The notes under the pieces were generated by a model. It made no database searches. It was not told where the DNA came from and was given only the letters and a program-made list of their open reading frames with translations. Below, one piece after another: positions 24,519 through 34,622 of a stretch of DNA of 64,000 nucleotides. A program made the translations under genes and the position numbers. How positions within the stretch are numbered: the first letter of the stretch is position 1; every line of letters starts with the position of its first letter. Source of the DNA: Verticillium longisporum (Eukaryota; Ascomycota; Sordariomycetes; Glomerellales; Plectosphaerellaceae); NCBI GenBank assembly GCA_019188255.1, contig JAETXT010000002.1, positions 2,604,001 through 2,668,000 of the forward strand, given 5' to 3'.

Positions 24519-25783
24519 ATGGCTCCCAATATCCGCATCATGGGTGCCCGTCTGCTGACTCTCTTCCTCGGCGCCTTCCTACTCGCCAGTATCGTCTCAG
24601 CTCATGGCGCTCACGAGGCCGAAGAGCTCGCCGAGCTGGAGAAGTATAGTCTCACTCACGCCACCAACCTGGCTCATTGCCGTGACACCCTCCAGCGTGA
24701 TGGTGTTCTTACCCGGGCCATTGAGCGCCGCGCCGCCGTCGTCGAAACTCACATGCGCCGTCGCGACATTATTAGCGTCCTTCGCAAGGATCACGAGAAC
24801 AATACAGTCAACTGGAAGTCTACTGATCGCGAAATCTTTGCGACGCGCGATGATGGATGCGTGCTCACGCCCGAGTCCACTGAGGGTCCTTTCTGTGAGT
24901 GTCTGCCTGGTCCCCCGTTTCTTCGTGGCCATTGCTGACAAAAGTAGATATCGAGGGCGAGAAGCTGCGTTGGAACCTGCAGGACGGAGAGCAGGGCGTT
25001 CTGATTTACCTGGACTTCCAGATTATTGATACCGAGACGTGCAAGCCTGTTGAGGGACAGTATGTCGAGATTTGGCGTAAGTGGCCGAGCTCTTTCAGTG
25101 TCATGTGCTTCGTCGCGCCCCCCTGAGCTGCTGCTATACCGCTGCTTTAATATTGTTCCTCCCACATATAACACTGCATCCTGACCCGGCAGTGTAATAT
25201 TTCAATTTACCGAACTTACGTGGAACGCCAGGTTCTGAAGTTCATGTTGACTAACATCCCATCAGACACGAACGCCACGGGCATCTACTCGGGCGTCCCC
25301 TACTCCTTCGACCCATCGAACCGCAAGACCACGTTCGGCCGTGGCATCTCGACGACAAACTCCGACGGCGCCGTCTGGTTCGGCTCCATCTTTCCCGGCC
25401 ACTACGGCGGCCGCACGCCGCACGTTCACATCATGACACACAACCCGGACTACGCCGACCCCCTGACGACCCGCACCCTCCAGAACAACGTCGCCACCCA
25501 CGCCGGCCAGGTCTATTTTGACCAGCGTCTCGTCGACGCCGTCCGTAACGTCTATCCCTACAGCGCCAACGAGCAGCGCTTCACGACCAACTTTGCCGAC
25601 GGCTTCTTCCGCCAGGCGTCCTCGGTCTCAGACCCGGTGCTCAGCTACTTCTTCCTCGATAAGGCGGAGGAAGGATATGGCAATGTCAAAGGCGGTTTGC
25701 TCGCTTGGAAGATCATCGGCGTCAACATGACGCGTGAGCGGGAGATATCTGTCATGGACACCTTGCATGCCGGTAAGAAGTAA
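24519..25783 (+). CDS. Secreted intradiol ring-cleavage dioxygenase-like protein
   Basis: Non-haem Fe(III) dioxygenases of this fold open catechol-type rings between the two hydroxyls. Three exons: 24519-24894, 24948-25076 and 25266-25783, joined by GT-AG introns of 53 and 189 nt; the second has GACTAAC just before its acceptor. The product is 340 residues. The N-terminus has a signal peptide (LLTLFLGAFLLASIVSAHG; a second in-frame ATG at 24540 could also start it). The N-terminal helical part contains an HRRD-type stretch (RRDIISVLRKDH), then TPESTEGPFYIEGE, formed across intron 1, with the first ligand-type Tyr. EIWHTNATGIYSG is formed across intron 2. GGRTPHVHI carries the His pair of the metal site. 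This is the extracellular fungal branch often found in plant-associated species; the real substrate is unknown. It lies tail to tail with the saponin hydrolase-like gene. Frame intact. Confidence 0.88.
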
Positions 25784-26584
25784 ATATGCAAGAGTCTTGG
25801 AGGTGAGAAAGATATCAGCTATCAAGAAAGGGCTAGAGAGTGTATTGCTGAAGACCTTGAGGCAGCTTAGCAGACAGAATTCTCCGGATGCATTCTGGAA
25901 ATGTCTCTTGGAGTATGGTTCCAGGACGAACTGGCGTTCTGATACGGCTGGTTATGAGTAGCTACCAGGCATACGTATCATTAAAATAGCACGTTATCAT
26001 GTGTCTTCGCCTTACATATGTCCATTGTTTTAAAGTCGCCTTACGTGAGTTTCTGCTATAGTGGGGAAATACTTTAACAGGGTACCAGTCGAATTCTAAG
26101 GACCGGCTTCTGGCCACTGTCAAGAACGCCTAAAATCAAGGGTCAGAAGTTAAGAAAGTCGTGTAGGGGGGAGAAGCAAGGAAGGCTGTTCAATGCAGGT
26201 CTGCAGAGAAGGACCAGAGTCGACTTCATGTTCGTCCTCGGCGACAAGGATTGACATCCAGCGACGTTTCATTACATATCGGACCCAAACAAGCTCACGC
26301 CGTCTATTGTCCATTCATCATTCAATACCAGCGCCTCGCTACCCTATATGCTTATCAACGCAGGCAATTCCCGCTGAACTATGTACCGTTGGCTGGCTGG
26401 AGATTTGTCTTCCCTCCGACCACGGTTGTCAACGTACCATTCGCCTCGAACTTGTTGTCCAAGATGTCAATTCTCAAATGAAATCCTCCTGGACTCGTTT
26501 TCTTCGTGCCCGCATCCGGTCCCGTCTGATCCAGGTCTGAATCCCAATCAACCTTGACCGTCGTAGGTGATGAATACCAAGCGG
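25784..26584. other. Convergent intergenic region
   Basis: About 800 bp between two genes that end toward each other. It should hold both 3' UTRs. Short open frames on both strands show no protein-like character. No repeat or RNA gene was recognised. Confidence 0.5.
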
Positions 26585-28321
26585 CTACTCTCTCCAGTCC
26601 CCTGAGCACGTTTCCCCGTCGTCCGAGAAGTCGTAATATTCCACCTTGACGCCCTCAATCGGGCTGCCAATCTGCTTCCCTGCAAGCGTCACATTCGCCC
26701 ATCCCGCCGCCCGCCCAAAAAGAGTGTAGGCCCCAGGCCCCGGCAAAAGCCTCTTCGGCGCAGCCGCCTCCGGCACATACATGGTGCCCCACGGCACCAC
26801 ATCAGCCGCGACTTCGATCGCCGCTCTCGCCACAGCCCTCCGACTCGTGAGATGCGCCACCATCAGCCGCGAAGTTCGGCCCCCCTGAGCCGTAGACTCA
26901 TAGCACGGCAGCGGGTTATCACATCCGCAAGCCGGTGACCTTGTCAAGGCCTGCCAGTAGGCAATCCTGGTTCCATCGCCAGACCACTTCGGATCAGCCA
27001 TGCCGTTCCACTCCGGGTCATTGATGGCGCCTCCGCCGGGAATACCGTCGCCGGCAGCGTTGATCTTCTGCCCCATGTACGTCCCGCGGTCGCCGTGGCG
27101 ATCGATGAGCCACGGCTGGAAGAAGCGGCGATATCCATTGTTGCGCACCGACGCCACGGCGGCGACTGTCACGAGGTCCGTCAGCGGCGGAACGCGACGG
27201 AGGCCCGCAAGAAACATTTGCCTGCCCGTGCCGCGCGTGTCCATGACGAGGGCCCACGCCCCGCCGCCGGGCCCGCCCTCAGGCGAAAGGTCGACGGGAT
27301 CGACGTACTCCGGGTGGCTCGTCAGGCGGCGGACGGCGCCGGTGACGAGGTCGGCCGCGAAGACGTCAATGTTTGACGACTCGGAGGGACTGCCAACGTA
27401 GGTCACCTCCTTTCCCGAGGCGCTGAAGCCGCGGAGCTCGCCGACGGATATGGCGGAGGCGTTGAGGAGCAGGCGCGAGGGGTCCGTTGGGTGGACGGCG
27501 AGGGGCTGCGAGGCTGCGGGGTCGTAGAGCAGGTTGACGCTCGTCAGGTCGTAGCGCGGGGCGAGGGGGAGGCCAGAGCTGGGGCTGGGGTTGAAGGCGA
27601 GGCGGCCGTAGTAGCAGTACTGGCCGAGAGAACCTGTATCGAAGGAGAAGGCGCTCCAGCCGAGGTGGACATCGTCGGGGTGCAGGCGTAGCTCGCGCAT
27701 GGAACCGCCGGGTCCAGAACCGTCAACATTTGTGTTCCATCGAATGGGTATGATGTGAACCTGATCTGGTGTCAGGTCGTCACCCGTGAACCCGTGAGCT
27801 GCCTGGATGATATTGGCACCTGCCAGGATTCGTCGTCCGTCGTGAAAGGCCTGGGGGTAGTCGAGCTTGGATGTTGCGCCCACGGAGTTGTGGTCGGGTA
27901 CTCCGCATGTGATGCATCTCCATGAGTCGCCGTTCGCGAAGAATTTGCCGTCAATCTTGATGATGATTAGCTGCTCGCCTTGGAAGATGCTTGCTGGATC
28001 GGGTGCCGCAGGGGCGCCGACAAAATGGACCATGGACAGGACGTGAAGGTTGTCGGGGAGAAAGTTGCCCAATTGAATCTGCGTTGTCCGCCCTATGCAA
28101 CCCGTACGAGCTGGGTTCACTTCTGATGAGCATGATCCTTCGTAATTGTTGGGTGCCACGGGTGGCAACGGGAGTTCAATGACGGTGATGGGTTCTGGCG
28201 CAGGCGGTGGTGGTATATGGCCTTGTAGGAGCGGCGGGCTGGTCTGAGGCTTCTGATGCACTTGGGGCAGGCCAAAGAGGCAGTTGAACAGAGCCCAGAG
28301 ATACAGCAGAAGGGATTCCAT
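26585..28321 (-). CDS. Secreted saponin hydrolase-like protein
   Basis: Resembles fungal saponin hydrolases, enzymes that remove the sugar chain from plant triterpenoid saponins. Single exon. The start is taken at 28321 (MESLLLYLWALFNCLFGL), because this gives a clear signal peptide; an in-frame ATG at 28399 would add 26 polar residues in front of it. The product is about 578 residues, close to the family's usual length. Features read in order: Pro-rich spacer after the signal peptide, GSCSSEVNPARTGC, then NFLPDNLHVL, GAPAAPDPASIFQGEQLI, a CITCGVPDHN motif with paired Cys, DYPQAFHDGRRILAG, ELRLHPDDVHLGW, and repeated TolB/WD40-like strands with Asp boxes (WSGDGTRIAYW), suggesting a beta-propeller. 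The frame is intact and un-RIPped. Identification is by recalled family motifs; substrate specificity cannot be read from the sequence. Confidence 0.7.
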   Translation of the reverse strand: MESLLLYLWALFNCLFGLPQVHQKPQTSPPLLQGHIPPPPAPEPITVIELPLPPVAPNNYEGSCSSEVNPARTGCIGRTTQIQLGNFLPDNLHVLSMVHFVGAPAAPDPASIFQGEQLIIIKIDGKFFANGDSWRCITCGVPDHNSVGATSKLDYPQAFHDGRRILAGANIIQAAHGFTGDDLTPDQVHIIPIRWNTNVDGSGPGGSMRELRLHPDDVHLGWSAFSFDTGSLGQYCYYGRLAFNPSPSSGLPLAPRYDLTSVNLLYDPAASQPLAVHPTDPSRLLLNASAISVGELRGFSASGKEVTYVGSPSESSNIDVFAADLVTGAVRRLTSHPEYVDPVDLSPEGGPGGGAWALVMDTRGTGRQMFLAGLRRVPPLTDLVTVAAVASVRNNGYRRFFQPWLIDRHGDRGTYMGQKINAAGDGIPGGGAINDPEWNGMADPKWSGDGTRIAYWQALTRSPACGCDNPLPCYESTAQGGRTSRLMVAHLTSRRAVARAAIEVAADVVPWGTMYVPEAAAPKRLLPGPGAYTLFGRAAGWANVTLAGKQIGSPIEGVKVEYYDFSDDGETCSGDWRE

Positions 28322-29104
28322 GGCGAACTTGTCGGGATGTCTGACGTAGAGTGGAAGGGTGGTTGACGGCTCATAGGTGGTGTGCGAAGGGTCGTTCAAG
28401 TAGCCCCTCCTATAAGGTGCCGTAGACCATTCTGCATCTCATGGGATGAGGAACACGCCATAGCTCGGCGTTCTCCAGCCTGACGGCAATGCCGGGTGCT
28501 GTCTCATGCTAAATGATCGATTGTCGAAAAGTCGAGGGTGGATGCGTGATGCGAGATGCGAAGTTGCGAGGCATTCGGGTTCGCATCGTATTTGTCGTAT
28601 TCGGCAAGTGCATGGGTCCGGCTCTTTCTCCCTCTTGGTTCTTGCTAGGCTTGGACATCTACGCGCTCTGTACCAAGCCTTTTGGGTGACAAGCTTTTTC
28701 GGTCCTTGTCTTTATCTGTCCCTGCCTTTGGATGATGTTGGGATTGGGTTCGCCGACGTTGGGCTGGCATGGGTTTCCCAGTTAATGAAATCTCTCGACC
28801 GAACATCGTTGGCGGCTAATCCGAGCAGGTACATTCGACAAGGAGGATGACCGTGATGGAGCGCATACATTCTTGCATTCGTGGATATGGAGAGTTTGGA
28901 TTGACCAGAACAATCGTATGAACGCAAACCCTCTGTGTCCTCTTTTCCCGACATCGTACACACTCTTTACCTCCTTCTGCCTTCTGCTTGCTTTTACCCA
29001 ACTGACTGAAAACGCTTTCTTCGATTATTTTCACCCACTCTTCCTGCCTCATCCTTACATACAATACCTACCTCCCTCTACCATGTCCCGCCTGTGCACC
29101 GATA
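28322..29104. other. Divergent intergenic region with presumed promoters
   Basis: 783 bp between the saponin hydrolase-like gene (minus) and a candidate plus-strand gene. It contains a pyrimidine-rich run at 28920-29080 in front of the plus-strand candidate. No defined binding sites were recognised. Confidence 0.35.
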
Positions 29105-29549
29105 ATGCCAGACGACAGCGCAAGCTCTTACTGCAATTCGGCAGAACAGAAATGCCCGACGTTCTACGTGGCTATCGTCGAAAGACGCATCGTGACGAAC
29201 CGAGGGACAATCATCACCTCGGGTCGCGCCCTCGAAATCTGGATTTCGACTGCCACCTTGGCTGCGTCCCGTATGTCCAGGAGACACAGGCCTTCTCGAC
29301 GATGGCATCTGTTCGATCGCCTCGCTTCTGCCTATTGGAGTCTTCGTTATAACTTTCGGTCTGCTGTTCTTCTTGGACAAGGACTATTACGCCATGCGAT
29401 TGCTATCCGAGGCTCTCGGGTTTTGCCTTATGTCCTGTGTGTACTTGTGGCTCGTGATTGCGAAGTACAGACGATGCAGGCAGGGCTGGACCGAGGCGGA
29501 GGAACGAGGAACGATGCTTGATCCGAACAATACGTCTTGGTCTGTCTGA
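29105..29549 (+). CDS. Candidate small membrane protein with two transmembrane helices
   Basis: A frame ending at the TGA 29547-29549 encodes two strong hydrophobic helices (VFVITFGLLFFLD and LGFCLMSCVYLWLVIA) and a charged tail (KYRRCRQGWTEAEERG). It has no ATG of its own. Joining it to the ATG at 29105 through a 70 nt intron 29271-29340 (GTATGT...GGAG) gives a 124-residue protein with intact phase. No good branch point is visible, and a start at 29083 in another frame or a one-base indel are alternatives. The protein is not recognised. Its 3' side continues into another exon-like frame that gypsy element B interrupts, so the two may once have been one gene. Confidence 0.4.
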
Positions 29550-29621
29550 TTGAGCCAGATGCCTGAACGGTGGGCCCTTCGAGGCACACGCCGACTCGGG
29601 GTTAACTTTCACGAATTATGA

Positions 29622-29869
29622 AGCAACGATGCTCAGGCAGCTGCAGCTACCACACGAAGGACGCTGCTCTGGTTCGACCAGTGGACCAACTCCCTGTTGG
29701 CGTTCGAAAGGATCTACTCTATACCTGGGGGCAGAGCTGGCCAAGGCGTAGGTCTTGAGGCGAAGTTCTCGCAGGCCGTCTTGCCCATGGGTCGTCTTCT
29801 TGCACAGGTTGCCGATTATTCGACTGAGATCACGCCATGGTCTCCCCGCTTGGAAGAGCAATGCGTTCT
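29622..29869 (+). pseudogene. Exon-like frame cut by gypsy element B near its stop codon
   Basis: Open from 29622, protein-like (LLWFDQWTNSLLAFERIYS, then GLEAKFSQAVLPMGRLLAQ) and continuing to the insertion point. Removing element B and one GTTCT copy joins it to 38842 and gives five more sense codons and TAA at 38858-38860. In the present sequence the frame runs into the LTR and stops at 29912. A possible 3' splice site (TGCTCAG) lies at about 29630-29636. The family is not recognised. The frame itself is not RIP-mutated. Confidence 0.4.
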
Positions 29870-30083
29870 TATTAAGGAGTCTTATGCAACGAGTGAAGGG
29901 ATTAACTATTAATCTCTTAGGGGTCTCTAGGAAGATAGAATAATCGATGCCCTTCTCTAAATCTTAGTCCATTAACCTTTCTTATAACTATTCCCTTACT
30001 ACGCTTAATCCTCTCTTCTTAATTCCTACGATTAAATAATAAGCGATCCCCTATCGGTTTTATACCTCCTTTAAGTCCTAATA
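29870..30083 (-). repeat. 3' LTR of gypsy element B
   Basis: 214 bp direct repeat of 38623-38836, same family as the LTRs of A and C. Confidence 0.94.
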
Positions 30084-31319
30084 TAATGCCCTATCTCTCT
30101 CTTTACTTCATCCTAAAATATAATATAATATTTAAATTAAAGGTCCTTATTAAATTCTAAGTAATTCTCTCTTAAGCTATTTAGTATTATCTAATCTAAT
30201 AATATCTATATATTCTAGGTTTCTATTTAATTCTTAAATATCTATCTTAATAAATACTTCTTATTAATTAGCTAGGGTTTCTAAGTTAATTCTTTATTAT
30301 CTAATAGCTATAATTTAATACTTCTATATATCTTTCTTCTTATCTTAATTCTATTTCTTATTCTTCTATTATTCTTATTTAATAATCTAATAATTCTCTT
30401 TTATAGCTAATTAATAGATAATAGCTTATTAATATAATTTTATTATTCTAATATTCTTCTATTCTCCTTCTTTATCTTAATTCTATTTAATTATTCTTAT
30501 ATTATTCTATTCTTAAATAGTAATCTAATAAACTTCTTCTATAATTAATTAATAATTATTTACTTTTTAATATAGATTTATTAATCTATTATTCTTTATT
30601 CTTTCCTTTTTTATTATTTAGATTTAATAAATAATTATTATTCTAAGGTAGTTTATTATAGGTTTCTAATATATCTATAGGAGGATTTTCTAATTATTAT
30701 TTCTATCTTTTCTTCTTCTTTAATAATAATAATAATAATAATAATATTCCTTTCCTCTTTAATATTACTTTTATATCTTTTATAATAATCCCTTAATAAT
30801 TAGCTATTATATAGTTATTAATTAGGTATAGTTCTTAGATCGATTCTAGTTTTCTAATTCTTTAATAAGAATAATTTATAAATCTATTAATATCTATCTA
30901 TTAATTATCTATTAATTAAAAGTAATAATATTATTATTTAAATAATTTCCTATTCGTAAATTACTTTTAACGTTTCCTTTATAGTTTAATAGCTAATTAG
31001 CTATAGAATAATAGCTCCTCTTCCTCCTAACCCTCGCTAGGAGCCTAGATAAGTATACTCTATTAAAGACCTATTATACCTCTACTATTATAATTATATA
31101 TATAAATAGTTTAATCCTATTATAAGTAGAGAGTACCTTTACTATAAAGAGGATACTAATAAATTAATTACTATTTAATAATTAATTATCGATTAATTAT
31201 TTATATAGCTAATTCTATTAAATACTCCTACTATAGAGTAGCTTAGGGAGGTAAGCTATACTTTATTATAAGTTACCCCCCTTTTATTCCTCTATTATCT
31301 AGTAGCTAATCCCCTATAG

Positions 31320-31796
31320 GTACTTATTAAGTACTAGGCCGCTATATATACCCTTAAATTAGCTATTAAGGCTATAGCTAAGAATAATTATATTAATATC
31401 TTTAAAATAAGTAATACCTATTTACTAAATACCTATTATTTAAATACTAATAGATTTCTTTTAATTAATTTCGATATAGCTAAGACTACTAGCTAGAAGG
31501 CCCTCTAAAAGGGTAAAAACGATAAAGTACTAAGCGCTAAGAAGCGTACTACTACCGATTAATAGGAGGCTAGCAAGTACTCTATTCGCTGCCTCGCTAC
31601 TACTAATCGTCTCGCCTAGGCCGCTAAGCGCTCTATTACTACTATTAAGGTCTCTGCTATTACCCTATAATAGATTATTAGTTCTCTTATTAAGCTAGTT
31701 ACTATCTAGTCTAAGATCTAGGAGAATTATACTCTAATTATAAATCGTTTATTAATTATTTACTATTTACTTATTAATAATCTATTAGAATTATAA
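31320..31796 (+). pseudogene. Antisense 156-codon relic frame in element B
   Basis: Same frame, length and position as 19829-20305 in A and 55557-56033 in C. Readable pieces include LINFDIAKTTS, KKRTTTD and IRCLATTNRLA, with TAG at former Gln/Trp codons. This copy is the least mutated of the three (several GC-rich codons such as TGCCTC survive). Function unknown. Confidence 0.4.
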
Positions 31797-32763
31797 TACT
31801 TTTATTAGTACTATTAATAATAGGGAGGATAGCGAGAACTAGGAAGGTAATAGCGAAGTAGCGGCTTAAGAACTACTAATAATCTATTAATACTCCTCTA
31901 TTATTTAGTTTTTTCTTTTTTTTTTTTTTTTATTCTCCTTTAAGAATAGGGCTAGGGGCTAGACTACCCCCTAAATACTAATTAAATTACTATTAATCTA
32001 CTATTACTCTTTCTTATAATTATTTATATATCTTAATAAAATCGTCTATTACGTTTCGCTATAGTTCCTACGAATTCTCGCTTTCTAGATATCCTTCCTA
32101 TTTAATAAAGTACTATTAATTATATAATAGTCCCCTATAATTAATTATTCTCTCGACTATATATATATCTTCTATTCTTATAGCTAATAATACCTTATTA
32201 ACCTATAGCTAAAGTAGTAATTAGTTTTCTCTACTTTTCTAATTTTCTAAATATAATATATAGAATATATTATATACTTTATAATTAAGGGGTAGCTATA
32301 GCCTATATACTAGACTATAGCTACCTATCTTCTTAGTAATTCTAAATAATCTAAGGTATTTATTAAATAGCTTCTTACTAAGTCTCTACTATTTAATCGT
32401 TCTTATAGAGAGGAGAACTAAATCTCCTACTTTATATTCTTTCCGAATTCTTCCTCGATTATAATAGTAGGCCTAGTATCTATTACTAGTCTCTAAGAGT
32501 CTACGGATTATCTTTCTCTTAATTATCTATTAGGCTATTTATAGTTCCGCTATCTCTAAATTCCTTTATCGTTATATAGCTCGGCCTAGGTCCCCTAATC
32601 TAGCTAAGTTATATCCTATTAATACTTCTATTAGTAATTACTAGATTATTATATAGAATACTATATTATATACGAATTCCGCTATAGGGAGTAGGGAAAT
32701 CTAATCTATTTATTTATAATTATAGAATATTCTAAAATAGTATTCTAAGTTCTAATTCTATTA

Positions 32764-32809
32764 ACGTAATCCACAAGCGAGTGGTTCACCCATGCGAGTG
32801 GTTCACTTC
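32764..32809. repeat. Left terminal inverted repeat of the pogo element
   Basis: Matches the reverse complement of 34577-34622 with one internal difference (CATGCGAG here, CAAGCGAG at the other end). Two internal GCGAGTGGTTCAC repeats may be transposase binding sites (inference). Confidence 0.9.
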
Positions 32810-32870
32810 ACCCCGACCCGACAAACATTCCGAGGAAAACCTCAACCCAAACGCCGTAAATCAATTAAAA

Positions 32871-34588
32871 TCACTCCTCCTCGTCTTTTGCAGACGATGA
32901 GATAGCTACCTGACAAGTTCTCGCGTTGTGGCCGGTCTTCCCGCATACGCTACAGCATCGTTTCTTCGGCTGGGACCACGACGCGGGACCCGGGTTCTGC
33001 AGCGTTTCCTCTTTTATCTGGATATCTACTTCCTTCTGAGCAATCTTGTCCTGTCCCTCGCCTACAGCCATGCTTCCTCCTTCCCGGAGACGTAGCTTTT
33101 TGGCCCTCCGGCGTCGGCTTAGTGTAGCATTTTCCTCTCGAAGGATCATAACCTCTGACTTCAAAAGAGCGATCTGGTGCATAACACCCCGCGTCCCCTT
33201 CGCAAGATAGTCAACAGCATCTAAAATTGACGTTGGGGAGCTTCCCTGGTGGCGTGAGATTCGCCCTTTGATGAAGTCAGTCTGGGAACCTGCCTCGAGC
33301 AGGTTAGTGGGCGTCTTAGAGACCCAAGAATCACGCTCCCCGTGGGACGTCCCCGGAGGCGTCGTCGTCCTCAACCTCACATCCAGCTTTGACAGGACTG
33401 TTTCCGGGTTATGGGGGACAAGCCCCGCTCCTCGAAAGCCTCCCTGGATGTTTTTTCTGTCATTGCTTGCTGAAATGCAGCCGAAAACGCCGGGAAGAAG
33501 TCCTCTTTGCTGATGTGCGTTGTACCCGCCCTCATCCTATCCTCGATTTGCCGACCGTATGCTTTCTTTAGTGGGCCAAAACACCCAACATCGAGAGGCT
33601 GGAGTAGATGTGACGAATGAGGAGGCATACAGAGTGTGATGATGTTGTTCTCCTTGCAGTAGAGTTCGAAGTCGACCGAGTGGTGACTTTCGTGGCCATC
33701 CAGGATCAGTAGGCGATAACCGCCCGAAGTACGGGACTTTGTATGCCTGTCAAAATGCCGAATCCATTCCAGACCAATATCATTCGTCGTCCAGCCGTTT
33801 GGAGATGTTGCGATTCTCCAGTCGCGAGAAATCGCGTCGTCCTGGTACCAGCTCGAGAGGTGGTACTTGCCCGAAACCACGATGAACGGCGGGACGGAGA
33901 AACCCAACGCGCCAACGCCCTGGATCACCGTAACCCATTCCCGGTTGCCTGGCTGCCTCATCTTCACATTGGACCGTCTTTCCGAACTGGTCACGACCAT
34001 TCCGTTGGCGATAACGCCCATCTGGAAGCCGGTCTCGTCAAAGTTGTACATGTCAGCCTCTTGGATGCCGTACTTGGCGATCATGTTATGCACGAGGCGG
34101 AACCACGCGTTTATCGCGTCCGGATCTTCGCATTGGGCCCTCTTGTAGTCGTACTTGCGAAAGAAACGCGTCCGGAGCTCTGGTTGCCGTTTGACGAAGT
34201 TTGCGGCCCAGTTCTTCCCGACGCGTGGCGCGTCACGGTCGGCAAGCAGGCGATTCGCCATATCTCCGACCTCACCCAACCGGGGAGGGTAAGATCGCGC
34301 ATCTAGGTCAAGGATATATTCGACAATAGTTTTCTCTTCTAGTACTGTTAATTTGGCAGAATTGGGCGGGCTTTCGCGTCGGGAGGGTTTGCCCTTCTGG
34401 CGTCGGAGGAGCGTCGTTAAGGGGACGGTGTAGATCCTCGCAGCACTCCGGGCGCTTAGGTTCGGGTCATTGTCCATAGCTTGGATAGCAAGGAATAATT
34501 GACCTCTTTTGAAAGAGTCTCCATCGCGGGGGGAGGTGGAATCTGTAGAATTCAGGTGTAGGTCGTGGGCCCGGGCGAAGTGAACCAC
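32871..34588 (-). pseudogene. pogo-family DDE transposase, one frameshift
   Basis: Two adjoining frames make one Fot1/pogo-type transposase of about 570 residues. The first (34588 to 33377) has a CENP-B/Psq-like N-terminal helix-turn-helix (LSARSAARIYTVPLTTLLRR), a Tc5-type second DNA-binding domain (VLEEKTIVEYILDL to ANFVKRQPEL) and the DDE core with all three acidic residues: YNFDETGFQMG, LLILDGHESHH and LQPLDVGCFGPLKKAY. The second (33380 to 32871) has a coiled, basic segment (LSRRRRAKKLRLR) and a C-terminal zinc knuckle CCSVCGKTGHNARTC. The frame change is near 33416, where ERGL should continue as VPHNPETVL but one base is missing. The catalytic core is complete; the frameshift removes only the C-terminal tail, so activity cannot be excluded. 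Could also be an assembly error. Confidence 0.9.
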
Positions 34589-34622
34589 TCGCTTGGGTGA
34601 ACCACTCGCTTGTGGATTACGT
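34577..34622. repeat. Right terminal inverted repeat of the pogo element
   Basis: Inverted partner of 32764-32809, followed by TA target duplicate at 34623-34624. Confidence 0.9.

Larger units (their letters stand above)
32764..34622 (-). mobile_element. pogo/Tc1-type DNA transposon inside element B, not RIP-mutated
   Basis: 1,859 bp with terminal inverted repeats of about 45 bp (starting ACGTAATCCACAAGCGAG, containing two copies of GCGAGTGGTTCAC) and a TA target duplication (32762-32763, 34623-34624). The matching site in element C (about 57001-57020, TTCTAATTCTATTATTC) is the undisturbed empty site with one TA. The element keeps normal CpA and TpG and a GC-balanced composition, in sharp contrast to the element around it. 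It carries one transposase gene with a frameshift. Confidence 0.95.

Noticed and set aside
30716..30742. TAA/AAT triplet runs as possible array or CRISPR-like repeat
   Set aside because: Simple microsatellite present at the same place in all three gypsy copies; there are no spacers, and the DNA is eukaryotic.
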